Source of the DNA: Corynebacterium mastitidis DSM 44356
GTDB lineage: Bacteria; Actinomycetota; Actinomycetes; Mycobacteriales; Mycobacteriaceae
Direction of reading: 5' to 3'
NCBI RefSeq assembly: GCF_000375365.1
Contig: NZ_AQXB01000001.1
Span: forward strand, 424,770-488,769
Length of the DNA stretch: 64,000 nt
The notes under the pieces are model-generated. The model worked only from the letters and a program-made list of their open reading frames with translations. It did no database searches and was not told the DNA's origin. The position numbers and the translations under genes are program-made. Within the stretch, counting starts at the first letter, position 1, and every line of letters starts with the position of its first letter. Positions 45,644-54,044 of this stretch are shown here, piece after piece.

Positions 45644-47236
45644 TCACAGGCCCAGGTTGAGCCCGCCGTGCCGGTAGCGCCTCCCCGGCACGGCGTCCAA
45701 CAGGGCCCTGGTGTAGTCCGATTGCGGGTTCTCGAAGATCTCCTCCGCCGGGGCGTATTCCTCCTGCCTGCCCCGGCGCATCACGCTCACGGTGTCCGCC
45801 ACCTGGCGCACCACCGCGAGGTCGTGGGAGATGAACACGTAGGTCAGCCCCAGGTCCGCCTGGAGGCGGCGCAGCAGCGCGACGATCTGCGCCTGCACGC
45901 TCACGTCCAGCGCCGAGACCGCCTCGTCCAGCACCACCACCTCCGGGTTCACGATGAGGGCGCGGGCCAGCGCCACCCGCTGCCGCTGCCCGCCGGACAG
46001 CTCGGCGGGGCGGCGGGCGGCGAGGGCCGGATCGAGGGAGACCAGCTCCAGGTGGCGCCCCACCCGGCGGCGGATCTCGCGGGGAGAGCACCCGCCGAGG
46101 TTGCGCAGCGGCTCCCCCACGGAGTACCCCACGCTGCGGCGCGGGTCCAGCGAGGAGTAGGGATTTTGGTACACCATCTGCACCCGGGAGCGCAGCGCGC
46201 GCAGGCCCCGGGCGTCGAGCGTGTCCACGCGGGTATCCCCCACCCGCACGGTGCCGGAATCCGGGCGGCGGAAGCCCGCGATCATCCGCCCGGTGGTGGT
46301 CTTGCCGGAGCCGGACTCCCCCACGATCGCGTGCGTGCTGCCCCGGGTCACCCGGAAGCTCACGTCGTCCACCGCCGTCACGCCGCCGAAGCTCTGGGTC
46401 ACACCGCGCACCTCCACCAGCGCGTCCCCCTCCCGCCCCGCGCGCGGGGCGGGAGGGGCGCTGAGCGAGGGGGCGTCGGCAAGCAGCCGCTGGGTGTAGC
46501 GATCCTGCGGCTCGGTGAGCACGCGGGCGGCGAGCCCGGATTCGCGCACCCGGCCGCGCTGCATGACCACCACCCGATCCGCGCGGTCCCCGGCCACCGC
46601 GAGGTCGTGGGTGATAAAGAGCACGCCGATGCCCCGCTCGCGGCGCACCGAGTCCAGCAGGTCCAGGATCACCTTCTGCACCGTCACGTCCAGGGCGGAG
46701 GTGGGCTCGTCCGCGATGATGAGCTCCGGCTCCAGGGCCAGGGCGGCGGCCACGAGGGCGCGCTGCTTGAGTCCCCCGGACAGCTCGTGGGGGTACTGGT
46801 CCGCGCGGCGGCGGGGGTCGTCGATGCCCACGGCGGCCAGGAGGTCCACCACCGAGGAGGTGTCCCTGCCGTGCATGGCCAGGGGCTCGGCCACGGCGGC
46901 CCCGATGGTCTTGAGCGGGTTGAGGCTGTTGTGCGGGTCCTGCGGGATCAACCCCACGCGCCGCCCGCGCAGCCCGCGCCACTGCCGCTCCGAGTAGGCC
47001 GTGACCTCGCGGCCCGCCAGCTCGATGCTGCCGGCGTCGATCCGCGCGTTCGGCGGGAGCAGCCCCATGCTGGCCAGGGCCGTGGTGGACTTGCCCGAGC
47101 CGGACTCCCCCACCACGCAGGTGATCCCGCCGGGCTGCACCTCCAGGCTCACCCCGCGCACGGCGCGCACCGGCTCCCGCCCCCTCCCCGCGTGGTAGGA
47201 GACGCTGAGGTCGCGGATGGACAGCAACGCGGACAC
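45644..47236 (-). CDS. ABC transporter, fused double ATPase (DppD-DppF type)
   Basis: This 530-residue protein has two complete ATPase domains. In the first, Walker A is VVGESGSGKSTTAL, the signature LSGGLKQR has Leu instead of Gln, and Walker B is LIIADEPTSALD. In the second, Walker A is IVGESGSGKTTTGR, the signature is LSGGQRQR and Walker B is VVVLDEAVSALD, with Ala instead of Pro-Thr. The short tails match the oligopeptide/dipeptide/nickel family. The GTG start lies 1 base from the end of the permease gene. It energises uptake through the two permeases encoded just upstream. Confidence 0.92.
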   Translation of the reverse strand: MSALLSIRDLSVSYHAGRGREPVRAVRGVSLEVQPGGITCVVGESGSGKSTTALASMGLLPPNARIDAGSIELAGREVTAYSERQWRGLRGRRVGLIPQDPHNSLNPLKTIGAAVAEPLAMHGRDTSSVVDLLAAVGIDDPRRRADQYPHELSGGLKQRALVAAALALEPELIIADEPTSALDVTVQKVILDLLDSVRRERGIGVLFITHDLAVAGDRADRVVVMQRGRVRESGLAARVLTEPQDRYTQRLLADAPSLSAPPAPRAGREGDALVEVRGVTQSFGGVTAVDDVSFRVTRGSTHAIVGESGSGKTTTGRMIAGFRRPDSGTVRVGDTRVDTLDARGLRALRSRVQMVYQNPYSSLDPRRSVGYSVGEPLRNLGGCSPREIRRRVGRHLELVSLDPALAARRPAELSGGQRQRVALARALIVNPEVVVLDEAVSALDVSVQAQIVALLRRLQADLGLTYVFISHDLAVVRQVADTVSVMRRGRQEEYAPAEEIFENPQSDYTRALLDAVPGRRYRHGGLNLGL

Positions 47237-47237
47237 G

Positions 47238-48050
47238 CTAGATCACCTTCCTCAGCGCATGGGCCAGGTGGTTGGCCGCCAGCACCACCGCCACGACCAC
47301 CGCGCCCGGCAACAGGGTGAGCCACCCGGCGGTGGCGATGTAATCGCGGCTCTCCGCGATGAGCAGGCCCCACTCCGGGGTGGGCGGGGGCGTGCCGTAG
47401 CCCAGGAACCCCAGGGTGGCGAGCTGCAGCATGGCGGAGCCGAACTGCACCGCCGCCAGGGCCACCACCGGGGTCAGCGAGTTAGGCAGCACGTGGCGGT
47501 ACACCACCTGCCAGGAGGTGGCCCCCGAGCCGTACGCGGCCTCCACGTAGTCCCGCTCCATCACGCCGAGCACCTGGGAGCGCGCCAGGCGGGCGAAGGT
47601 GGCCACCGAGGTCACCCCCACGGCGAGCGCGGCCTGCACGGTGCCCTGACCCACCGCGATGATCACGGACAGGCTCAGCAGCAGGCTGGGGATGGCGAGC
47701 AGAACGTCCACCCCGCGCATCACGAGGGTATCCACGAGGCCCCGGCGCACCCCGGCGAGCACCCCCACCAGGGTGCCCGCCACGAAGCCGAGCGCCACGG
47801 CCACGAGCGCGCCCGCGAGCGTCTGCCGCGCCCCGTACACCACCCGGGTGTAGAGGTCCCGGCCCACCTCGTCGGTGCCGAACCAGTGCTGCGTGCTCGG
47901 CGGCAGCAGCGCCGGGGTGCTGCCCCCGGAGATGGGGTCCTGGGAGGTCAGCAGGCCGGGGGCCACCGCCCACGCGAGGGCCACCAGGAGGATCGCCCCG
48001 GACAGGACCGACAGGGTGCTCGGGCGCAGGCGCGCAATCCTTGGGATCAT
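47238..48050 (-). CDS. ABC transporter permease (DppC type)
   Basis: This 270-residue permease has an N-terminal membrane helix (TLSVLSGAILLVALAWAVA). The periplasmic HWFGTDEVGRDLYTRVVYGA segment is typical of DppC, and five more helices follow with the ATPase-coupling loop ARSQVLGVMERDYVEAAYGS. The start overlaps the upstream permease stop by 4 bases (ATGA). Confidence 0.92.
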   Translation of the reverse strand: MIPRIARLRPSTLSVLSGAILLVALAWAVAPGLLTSQDPISGGSTPALLPPSTQHWFGTDEVGRDLYTRVVYGARQTLAGALVAVALGFVAGTLVGVLAGVRRGLVDTLVMRGVDVLLAIPSLLLSLSVIIAVGQGTVQAALAVGVTSVATFARLARSQVLGVMERDYVEAAYGSGATSWQVVYRHVLPNSLTPVVALAAVQFGSAMLQLATLGFLGYGTPPPTPEWGLLIAESRDYIATAGWLTLLPGAVVVAVVLAANHLAHALRKVI

Positions 48051-49114
48051 GCCAGGGACTCCTTATCCTCGTCGTGCCCGCCCCCGGGGCGGCTGGGGGT
48101 TTCGCGTGCGCCGCGCTGTTTATCCCGGGCGGGCCCGGCGGGCTCGCCGCCGTGGGCCACCCCTCGACGCCCCTGGGAAGCGGCGGGGGCGCGCAGCCTC
48201 GGGTCCAGCACGGGATAGAGCAGGTCCACCGCCAGGTTGATGAGCACGAAGGCGGCCGCCGCGATCACCACCACCGCCATGAGCACGGCGGTATCGCGCT
48301 CCGCCACGGCGGATAAGGTCAGCGCCCCGATGCCGTTGCGGGCAAAGACGTGCTCCGTGACCACGGAGCCGCCCACCAGCTCCCCGAACAACACGCCCGC
48401 CATGGTCACGGTGGGCAGCATGGCGTTGCGCAACACCGTGCGCCACACCAGCCACCCGGTGCCCGCGCCGCGCGCCCGAGCGGTGTGCACGAAGGGCTGG
48501 GCGAGGACGTCGTCGATGCTGCGCAGCAGCACCTGGGCCAGGGGCGCCGCCACGGGCACCGCCAGCGTGAGCGCCGGAAGGATCAGCCCCTGCGCCGCTG
48601 AGGCATTGATCACCGGCACCCAGCCCAGGCGGAAGGAAAAGACCTGGATGAGCAGGATGCCCAGCCAAAAGCTGGGCAGGGAGACCAGCAGCGGCGGGGC
48701 GGAGCGCAGCAGCGCGCGGAGCCAGCCGAACGGGCCGAAGCTCGCCGCGAGGGCCACCGCGCCCGCCAGCGCCACCCCCAGCAGGAAGGCCGTGGTGGCC
48801 AGGGCGAGGGTGGCGGGCAGGGCCTGCGCGATCAGCTCGGAGACCGCCGTGCCCGAGGAAACTGAGTAGCCAAGCTCCCCGGTGAGAAAGCCGCCCAGGC
48901 TGCGCGCGTAGCGCAGCGGGATGGGCTGATCCGAGCCGAAGGCCTCGCGCATCTCCGCGATCTGCTGCGGGCTCAGCCCCAGGGCGGGATCCTCGTAGCG
49001 GGCCTGGACGGCGTCGCCGGGCAGGGCGCTCAGCAGCGCAAAGGCCAGGGTGAAGGCCGCCCACAGGACCAGGACGGCCTGCCCCACCCGCCGCGCAATG
49101 TGGCTCGCGGTCAT
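48047..49114 (-). CDS. ABC transporter permease (DppB type)
   Basis: This 355-residue permease has six helices, the DppB-type N-terminus (IARRVGQAVLVLWAAFTLAF), the PLRYARSLGGFLTGELGYS segment and the coupling loop RAVCTKG-equivalent DVLAQPFVHTARARGAGTGW. The C-terminus has an extra polar tail of about 45 residues (ASQGRRGVAHGGEPAGPARD and on), not usual in the family. It overlaps the lipoprotein gene stop and the next permease start by 4 bases each. Confidence 0.92.
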   Translation of the reverse strand: MTASHIARRVGQAVLVLWAAFTLAFALLSALPGDAVQARYEDPALGLSPQQIAEMREAFGSDQPIPLRYARSLGGFLTGELGYSVSSGTAVSELIAQALPATLALATTAFLLGVALAGAVALAASFGPFGWLRALLRSAPPLLVSLPSFWLGILLIQVFSFRLGWVPVINASAAQGLILPALTLAVPVAAPLAQVLLRSIDDVLAQPFVHTARARGAGTGWLVWRTVLRNAMLPTVTMAGVLFGELVGGSVVTEHVFARNGIGALTLSAVAERDTAVLMAVVVIAAAAFVLINLAVDLLYPVLDPRLRAPAASQGRRGVAHGGEPAGPARDKQRGARETPSRPGGGHDEDKESLA

Positions 49115-50757
49115 CGTCGCTCCTCCGCGTCCTCGGGGCGCACCGAGACCGCGTAGAAGGAGGGCCGCCCGATCGCCTCGGTGCTCATCCCCTCCACGCG
49201 CGGGCTCACCCCGTAGACCTGGGGCTCCTCGAAGATCGGCAGCATGTAGACCCGCTCGGAGAGGTAGTCCTGCAACTCGCCCACGGCCCGGGCGCGGTCA
49301 CCCGGATCGCTGAGCGAGAAGAACTCCTCCACCCGTTGTTGCAGCTCGGGGTCGCCCAGGGAGCCATCCTTGGCCCGGTTGAGCAGGGAGTTGCGGCCCT
49401 GCCCGTCCACCCAGTTGGGCAGCACGTCCAGGCTGGCGCGCCCCACCATGGAGTGCCGCACCTGCACCACGTCCTGCCGCTGCATGGCGGCCTGCTGGGC
49501 GGCGCGGTCCCCGGGGTAGATGTGGACCTCCACGCCGATCTCCCGGAGCATCTCCTGCACCTTGGTGACCATCTGCTTGGAGCGCGGCTGCGGCACCGCC
49601 TCGTTGAAGGTGAGCGAAAGCCGCCGCCCATCCCTCACGCGGATGCCGTCTGGGCCCGAGACCCACCCCGCCTCGTCCAGCAGCCGCCGGGAGCGCTCGG
49701 GGTCGAAGCGGTAGTGCTCGGACTCGTCCCGGAACCCCTGCGCGGTGCGCGCCAGCGGGGAGGCCGCCTGCGGGTAGGACCCGGAGAACAGCGTGGCGAT
49801 GATGAGATCGCGGTCGATGCCGTGGATGAGCGCGCGCCGCACGCGCACGTCCTCAAGCAGCGGGTGACGGAAGTGAAAGTGGAAGGCGTTGTTCACCCCG
49901 TTGGTGGGCGCGGAGTACACCCGCAGCCCGCGCGCCGCGAGGTGCTGCTCGTCCGGGGCCTCCACCTGGCGGATCACGTCCGCCTGCCCGGAGGTGAGCG
50001 CGCCGGTACGCACGGAGTCCTCCGCCGCGAGGGTGATCTGGAGGCGATCCAGCTCGGCGGGCCCCTGGTGATCCGCGCGCGCCGGGGGCGCCCAGCGATA
50101 GTCCCGCCGGGAGCGCAGCTCAAGGTCCGTGCCCAGCTCCTCGTCCTCGATGTAGAAGGGGCCGGAGCCGGACACCGCCGTGGCGTTGCCGGGGGCAAAG
50201 CCCGAGGCGTCCAGGTCCAGCGTGGCGTCGGACAGCAGCGCCTGGTTCAGCGCGGAGGTGGCCTGCGGGAAGTCCGGGGCGGGGGCGTCGAAGCGGAAGC
50301 GCACGGTGAGATCGTCCACGGCCTCCACCGATTCCAGGCCGCCGAGCTGCTCCGAGGGGGTCAGCTTGCGGGCGGAGTCCCCATGTGCGTACAGGCGGTA
50401 GTTCTTCACCACGTTGGGGGCGTTGAGCGCGGAGCCGTCGGAGTAGGTGATGCCGGGGCGCAGGCGGTAGAGAAACTCCGTGGCGTCCTCGTTGACCTCC
50501 GGCAGCTCCAAAGCCACCCAGGGGTGCAGCTCCAGGGTCTGCGGGTCCTGCCAGAGCAGCCGGTCCGCGATGTTGTTGAGCACGCCGCCGTTGGGGTAGT
50601 AACCCGCCAGCGGCGGGTAGAGGCTGTTGAACATCCCGGCCTCCGCGTACACGAGGCCGCGCCGTGGCTCGCCGCCGGTGGTCGCGGGCGAGCAGGCGCT
50701 CAGGGCCACGGCCAGGGCGGTGGTGAGCGCACCGGCGGTGCGCAGCATTCTGTTCAT
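49111..50757 (-). CDS. ABC transporter substrate-binding lipoprotein (SBP_bac_5 family)
   Basis: This 548-residue lipoprotein has lipobox AVALSACSP (Cys about 22) and a type-5 binding-protein fold: YPPLAGYYPNGGVLNNIADR, LLWQDPQTLELHPWVA, FLYRLRPGITYSDGSALNA, VRRALIHGIDRDLIIATLFS and DVLPNWVDGQGRNSLLN. The YPNGG-NNI-DRL pattern resembles the KPN_01854-type binding proteins (from memory), whose ligand is not known. The start MNRMLRTAG is chosen because the signal peptide begins there and AAAGGCGA precedes it. It is first gene of a five- or six-gene operon. Confidence 0.9.
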   Translation of the reverse strand: MNRMLRTAGALTTALAVALSACSPATTGGEPRRGLVYAEAGMFNSLYPPLAGYYPNGGVLNNIADRLLWQDPQTLELHPWVALELPEVNEDATEFLYRLRPGITYSDGSALNAPNVVKNYRLYAHGDSARKLTPSEQLGGLESVEAVDDLTVRFRFDAPAPDFPQATSALNQALLSDATLDLDASGFAPGNATAVSGSGPFYIEDEELGTDLELRSRRDYRWAPPARADHQGPAELDRLQITLAAEDSVRTGALTSGQADVIRQVEAPDEQHLAARGLRVYSAPTNGVNNAFHFHFRHPLLEDVRVRRALIHGIDRDLIIATLFSGSYPQAASPLARTAQGFRDESEHYRFDPERSRRLLDEAGWVSGPDGIRVRDGRRLSLTFNEAVPQPRSKQMVTKVQEMLREIGVEVHIYPGDRAAQQAAMQRQDVVQVRHSMVGRASLDVLPNWVDGQGRNSLLNRAKDGSLGDPELQQRVEEFFSLSDPGDRARAVGELQDYLSERVYMLPIFEEPQVYGVSPRVEGMSTEAIGRPSFYAVSVRPEDAEERR

Positions 50758-50790
50758 CGCTCGCCTTTGGGTGTTGGGGTGTTTCCGAGA

Positions 50791-50899
50791 GCCAAAATAG
50801 ACAGTTCTGTCCATTGACGGAAAACGGTACGCCAGCATGTTTACCACACCACCGACCCCTCACACGAATGCGGGCGAACAGATCGGTCTATTGTTTGGC
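50791..50899. promoter_or_regulatory. Two inverted copies of an operator-like motif in the divergent promoter
   Basis: On the minus strand 50812-50791 reads ACAGAACTGTCTATT then TTGGC. On the plus strand 50876-50899 reads GAACAGATCGGTCTATTG then TTTGGC. The shared ACAGA-N-C-N-GTCTATT pattern lies in the promoter of each divergent gene, suggesting one regulator for both. Confidence 0.45.
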
Positions 50900-50915
50900 G
50901 GCGTCGCCCCTGTGC

Positions 50916-50921
50916 CACAAT
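50916..50921 (+). promoter_or_regulatory. -10 element of a leaderless FAD-protein promoter
   Basis: CACAAT ends 6 bases before the ATG at 50928. A possible -35 TTGTTT lies at 50891-50896 inside the shared motif. Confidence 0.4.
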
Positions 50922-50927
50922 GGACAC

Positions 50928-52673
50928 ATGAGCACCCCCTCCATCGCCATCGTGGGCGTGGGGCCTCGCGGCATCTCCGTCATCGAGCGCCTCGCCGCCC
51001 TCCGCCCCTGCGCCCCGCTCACCCTCCACCTCATCGACGATGCCCCGCTCGGCGCGGGCCGCATCTGGGACCCCGAGCAGACCCGGGTCCTGTGCATGAA
51101 CACCCTGGCGGACCGGGTGACGCTGTTCACCGAACCGGGCGCCACGGTGACCGCGCCCGTGGCGGAGGGGCCCACGCTCTACGAGTGGATCAGGCTCCTC
51201 CGGGGTGAGCGCGCCGAGCTGCGCCCCGCCGCGGTTCGGCCCTGGGACGAGCACCCCGCCCCAAAGGGCGTGCGCGCGGCCTTTGCCGCCGAGGCCGCCG
51301 AGACCCTGCCCTGGTCGCACCCCAGCCGCGCCCTCTACGGCGCCTACCTGCGCTGGTGCTACGACCTCGCGCTGCGCCGCCTGCCCGCCACCGTGGAGGT
51401 CGTGGAGCACCGCGCCCGGGCGGTGGCCCTGCGCACCGAGGACGGGGCGGACGTCATCGACCTCGACCACGGCCCCTCGGTGCGCGCCGAGGCCACCGTG
51501 CTCGCCCTGGGCTGGCAGGTTCCCCGGCTCGACGAGGAGGAGCGCCGCCTCGCCCGCGCCGCCGGGGACCACGGCCTGGTGTGGGTGCGCCCCGACAACC
51601 CGGTGGAGCAGGACCTCGACGCCGTGCGCCCCGGCGAGGACGTCCTCGTGCGCGGCCTGGGCATGGGGTTCTTCGACGTCATGGCGCTGCTCACCCTCGG
51701 GCGCGGGGGCCGCTTCGAGAACGCCCCCACCCGCTCCGGGCTGCGCTACGTCCCCTCCGGGCGGGAGCCGCGCCTGGTGGTGGGGTCGCGGCGAGGCTAC
51801 CCCTTTCTGCCCAAGTCCGACTACGGGGCGCTGCCGCCCGCACCGCGCCTGCGGCACCTGAAGGAGGCCATCGCCCGCCTCTCCCCCGGCGCGGAGCCCA
51901 TCGACTTCCACGAGGCCCTAGAGGCCGTGCTCCGCGACGCCCGCGAGGCCGACCCCTCCTTCGACGCCGAGCGCTGGGCGCGCCCGCTGGCCGGGGTCTC
52001 CGGCGCGCCCGCCGAGGTGACCGAGCGCATCGCCGCCGGGTTGGCCGGGGACGTCCGCGCCGCCGCCGAGGGGGAGGGCAACGCCGCCAAGGCGGCGCTG
52101 TGGGAGATCAGCGGGGCCCGCAAGCCCGTCTCCATCCTCGGCGCCCAGGGGCGCTACACCCCGGAGTCCCGCCCCGCGCTGCGCGAGTTCATGGCGCTGG
52201 GGCAGATGGCGGGCTCCGGGCCGCCGCTGTTCCGCAGCAGGCAGCTCCTGGCGCTCATCGACGCCGGGCTGGTGACCATGATGGGCGAGGGAACCCGCGT
52301 GGAGGCCGGCGAGGCGTTCACCATGACCTCCCTCAGCAGCACCGAGCCCCGCTCCGCGCGGGTGCTCATCGACGCCTGGATGCACAAGTTCGACGCACGC
52401 GCCTCCGCCGACCCCCTGGCCGCCTCCCTGGAGGGCAGGTGGCGGCCCTTCCAGGGCAGCGGCTCCCCGGAGACGGACGCCAGCACCCGCGCGCTGGTCA
52501 ACCCGGGCGGCGGCCTCGACCCGAGGGTGCACCTCATCGGCATCCCCACCTACGCCCAGATGCCGGACACCACCATCTCCCCCATCCCCGGCTCCGACGC
52601 GCTCATGCTCCAGGAGACGGACAGGGCCGCGTGCCACGCGCTGCGCGTGGCGCTGGGCGGGGAGGAGGCCTAG
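50928..52673 (+). CDS. FAD/NAD(P)-binding protein (NAD_binding_9 family)
   Basis: This 581-residue flavoprotein has the dinucleotide motif SIAIVGVGPRGISVIERLAA at residues 4-23, then DDAPLGAGRIWDP and a second glycine-rich segment DVLVRGLGMGFFDVMALLTL. Proteins of this family are predicted monooxygenases or adenylating-cluster oxidoreductases; few are characterised. It is divergent from the ABC transporter operon and shares an operator-like motif with it, so it probably oxidises the imported compound or a derivative. The start follows a leaderless -10. It converges with hutI. Confidence 0.82.
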   Translation: MSTPSIAIVGVGPRGISVIERLAALRPCAPLTLHLIDDAPLGAGRIWDPEQTRVLCMNTLADRVTLFTEPGATVTAPVAEGPTLYEWIRLLRGERAELRPAAVRPWDEHPAPKGVRAAFAAEAAETLPWSHPSRALYGAYLRWCYDLALRRLPATVEVVEHRARAVALRTEDGADVIDLDHGPSVRAEATVLALGWQVPRLDEEERRLARAAGDHGLVWVRPDNPVEQDLDAVRPGEDVLVRGLGMGFFDVMALLTLGRGGRFENAPTRSGLRYVPSGREPRLVVGSRRGYPFLPKSDYGALPPAPRLRHLKEAIARLSPGAEPIDFHEALEAVLRDAREADPSFDAERWARPLAGVSGAPAEVTERIAAGLAGDVRAAAEGEGNAAKAALWEISGARKPVSILGAQGRYTPESRPALREFMALGQMAGSGPPLFRSRQLLALIDAGLVTMMGEGTRVEAGEAFTMTSLSSTEPRSARVLIDAWMHKFDARASADPLAASLEGRWRPFQGSGSPETDASTRALVNPGGGLDPRVHLIGIPTYAQMPDTTISPIPGSDALMLQETDRAACHALRVALGGEEA

Positions 52674-52773
52674 CCCCGGCTGGGCCCGACGAGCCTCGAC
52701 GATCCCCGGCTGGCCGAGGCCGCCGCATCGTCCATGCCGGGGCGTGACCGTTGTGGCTCGCTCGGGCACCGCA

Positions 52774-52842
52774 GCGGAATGAAAGAACGCCGCCATGCCG
52801 GGGTGTGGCGGGTGAGATTCCCACCCGTCACACGGCGGCATA
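52774..52842. repeat. Convergent-intergenic repeat, copy B
   Basis: GCGGAATGAAAG (52774-52785) is followed by a 12-bp hairpin with one G-T pair (GTGTGGCGGGTG at 52803-52814 with CACCCGTCACAC at 52822-52833). It shares three blocks with copy A at 43611-43714. It too lies between convergent genes. Confidence 0.6.
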
Positions 52843-52857
52843 GAAACCGGCAGGGGC

Positions 52858-54036
52858 TTAGGCCACCCGCCGCCCTGCCACGTAGGTGCGCCAGGTCAGC
52901 GGCATGCCGGGCCGGTAGGCCAGGTCGATGGCGTGCGCGGTGTCCAGCACGTGCAGGTCGGCCGCCGCGCCCACCGCCAGGGTGCCCTTGGCCGGGCGGC
53001 CCTGGGCGTCCAACCCGCTCCCCACGTCGTGCCGCCGCAGGGCGCGCGCTCCCCCGCTGGTGGCGGCCGCGATCGCCTCGTCGAGGGAGAGCCGCTGCTG
53101 CAGCACCGCCGTGGCCACGCAGAAGGTCATGGCCGAGGTGTAAGAGGTGCCGGGGTTGAGGTTGGAGGCGATCGCCACGCGGGCCCCGGCGTCGAGAAGC
53201 CTGCGCGCGGGCGCCAGGGGCTGGCGGGTGGAGAGGTCGCAGGCGGGCAGCACGGTGGCCACCGTCTCCGAGGCCGCCAGGGCCTCCACGTCGGCGTCGC
53301 TGAGGTAGTTGACGTGATCCACGCTGGCCGCGCCCAGCTCCACCGCGAGGGCCACGCCCGGCCCCTCGCCCAGTTGGTTGCCGTGCACCCGCAGCCCCAG
53401 CCCGGCGGCGCGCCCGGCCTCCAGCACGCGGCGCGAGTGCTCCTCGTTGAAGGCGCCGCGCTCGCAGAACACGTCGATCCAGCCCACGTGGGGGGCCACG
53501 GCGGCGAGCATGTCCCCGCACACCAGGTCCACGTACTCCTCCGCGTCCGCCCCCGGGGGCACCACGTGCGCCCCCAGGAAGGTGACCTCGTCCGCCTCCT
53601 CGGCGGCAATGCGCGCCGCCAGCGTCTCCGAGTCCACGTCCAGGCCATAGCCGGTCTTGGTCTCCATGCAGGTGGTGCCCCCGGCGCGCGCGGCGGCCAG
53701 GCGCTGGCGCAGCAGCCTGCGCAGGCGCTTCTCCCCGGCGCCTCGGGTGGCCTTCATGGTCACGGCGATGCCCCCGGCGGCGTAGTCCTGGCCCGCCATG
53801 CGGGCCTCGAACTCCTCGGCGCGGTCGCCGTCGAAGATCATGTGGCTGTGGGAGTCCACCCAGCCGGGCAACACGGCGCGCCCGCCGAGGTCCACGGCGT
53901 CGTCGCAGGCGGGGGCGTCACCGGCGGGCCCGATCCAGGCCACCGCGCCGCCCTCGGCCACCAGGGCGGCCTCGCGCAGCGTGCCCGCCTCGGAGACGGT
54001 GCGCAGCTCGGATATTCCGGTAAAAAGCGTAGCCAT
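52858..54036 (-). CDS. hutI: Imidazolonepropionase
   Basis: This 392-residue amidohydrolase opens imidazolonepropionate to formiminoglutamate, the third step of histidine degradation. Metal ligands are in LPGWVDSHSHMIFDGDRAEE, substrate and metal residues in METKTGYGLDV, LRVHGNQLGEG and VDHVNYLSDAD, and the C-terminal signature is ASNLNPGTSYTSAM. It lies 8 bases after hutU on the same strand (hutU-hutI operon). GAGGAGG is about 13 bases before the ATG, a long spacing. Confidence 0.95.
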   Translation of the reverse strand: MATLFTGISELRTVSEAGTLREAALVAEGGAVAWIGPAGDAPACDDAVDLGGRAVLPGWVDSHSHMIFDGDRAEEFEARMAGQDYAAGGIAVTMKATRGAGEKRLRRLLRQRLAAARAGGTTCMETKTGYGLDVDSETLAARIAAEEADEVTFLGAHVVPPGADAEEYVDLVCGDMLAAVAPHVGWIDVFCERGAFNEEHSRRVLEAGRAAGLGLRVHGNQLGEGPGVALAVELGAASVDHVNYLSDADVEALAASETVATVLPACDLSTRQPLAPARRLLDAGARVAIASNLNPGTSYTSAMTFCVATAVLQQRLSLDEAIAAATSGGARALRRHDVGSGLDAQGRPAKGTLAVGAAADLHVLDTAHAIDLAYRPGMPLTWRTYVAGRRVA

Positions 54037-54044
54037 CGGTGGTG

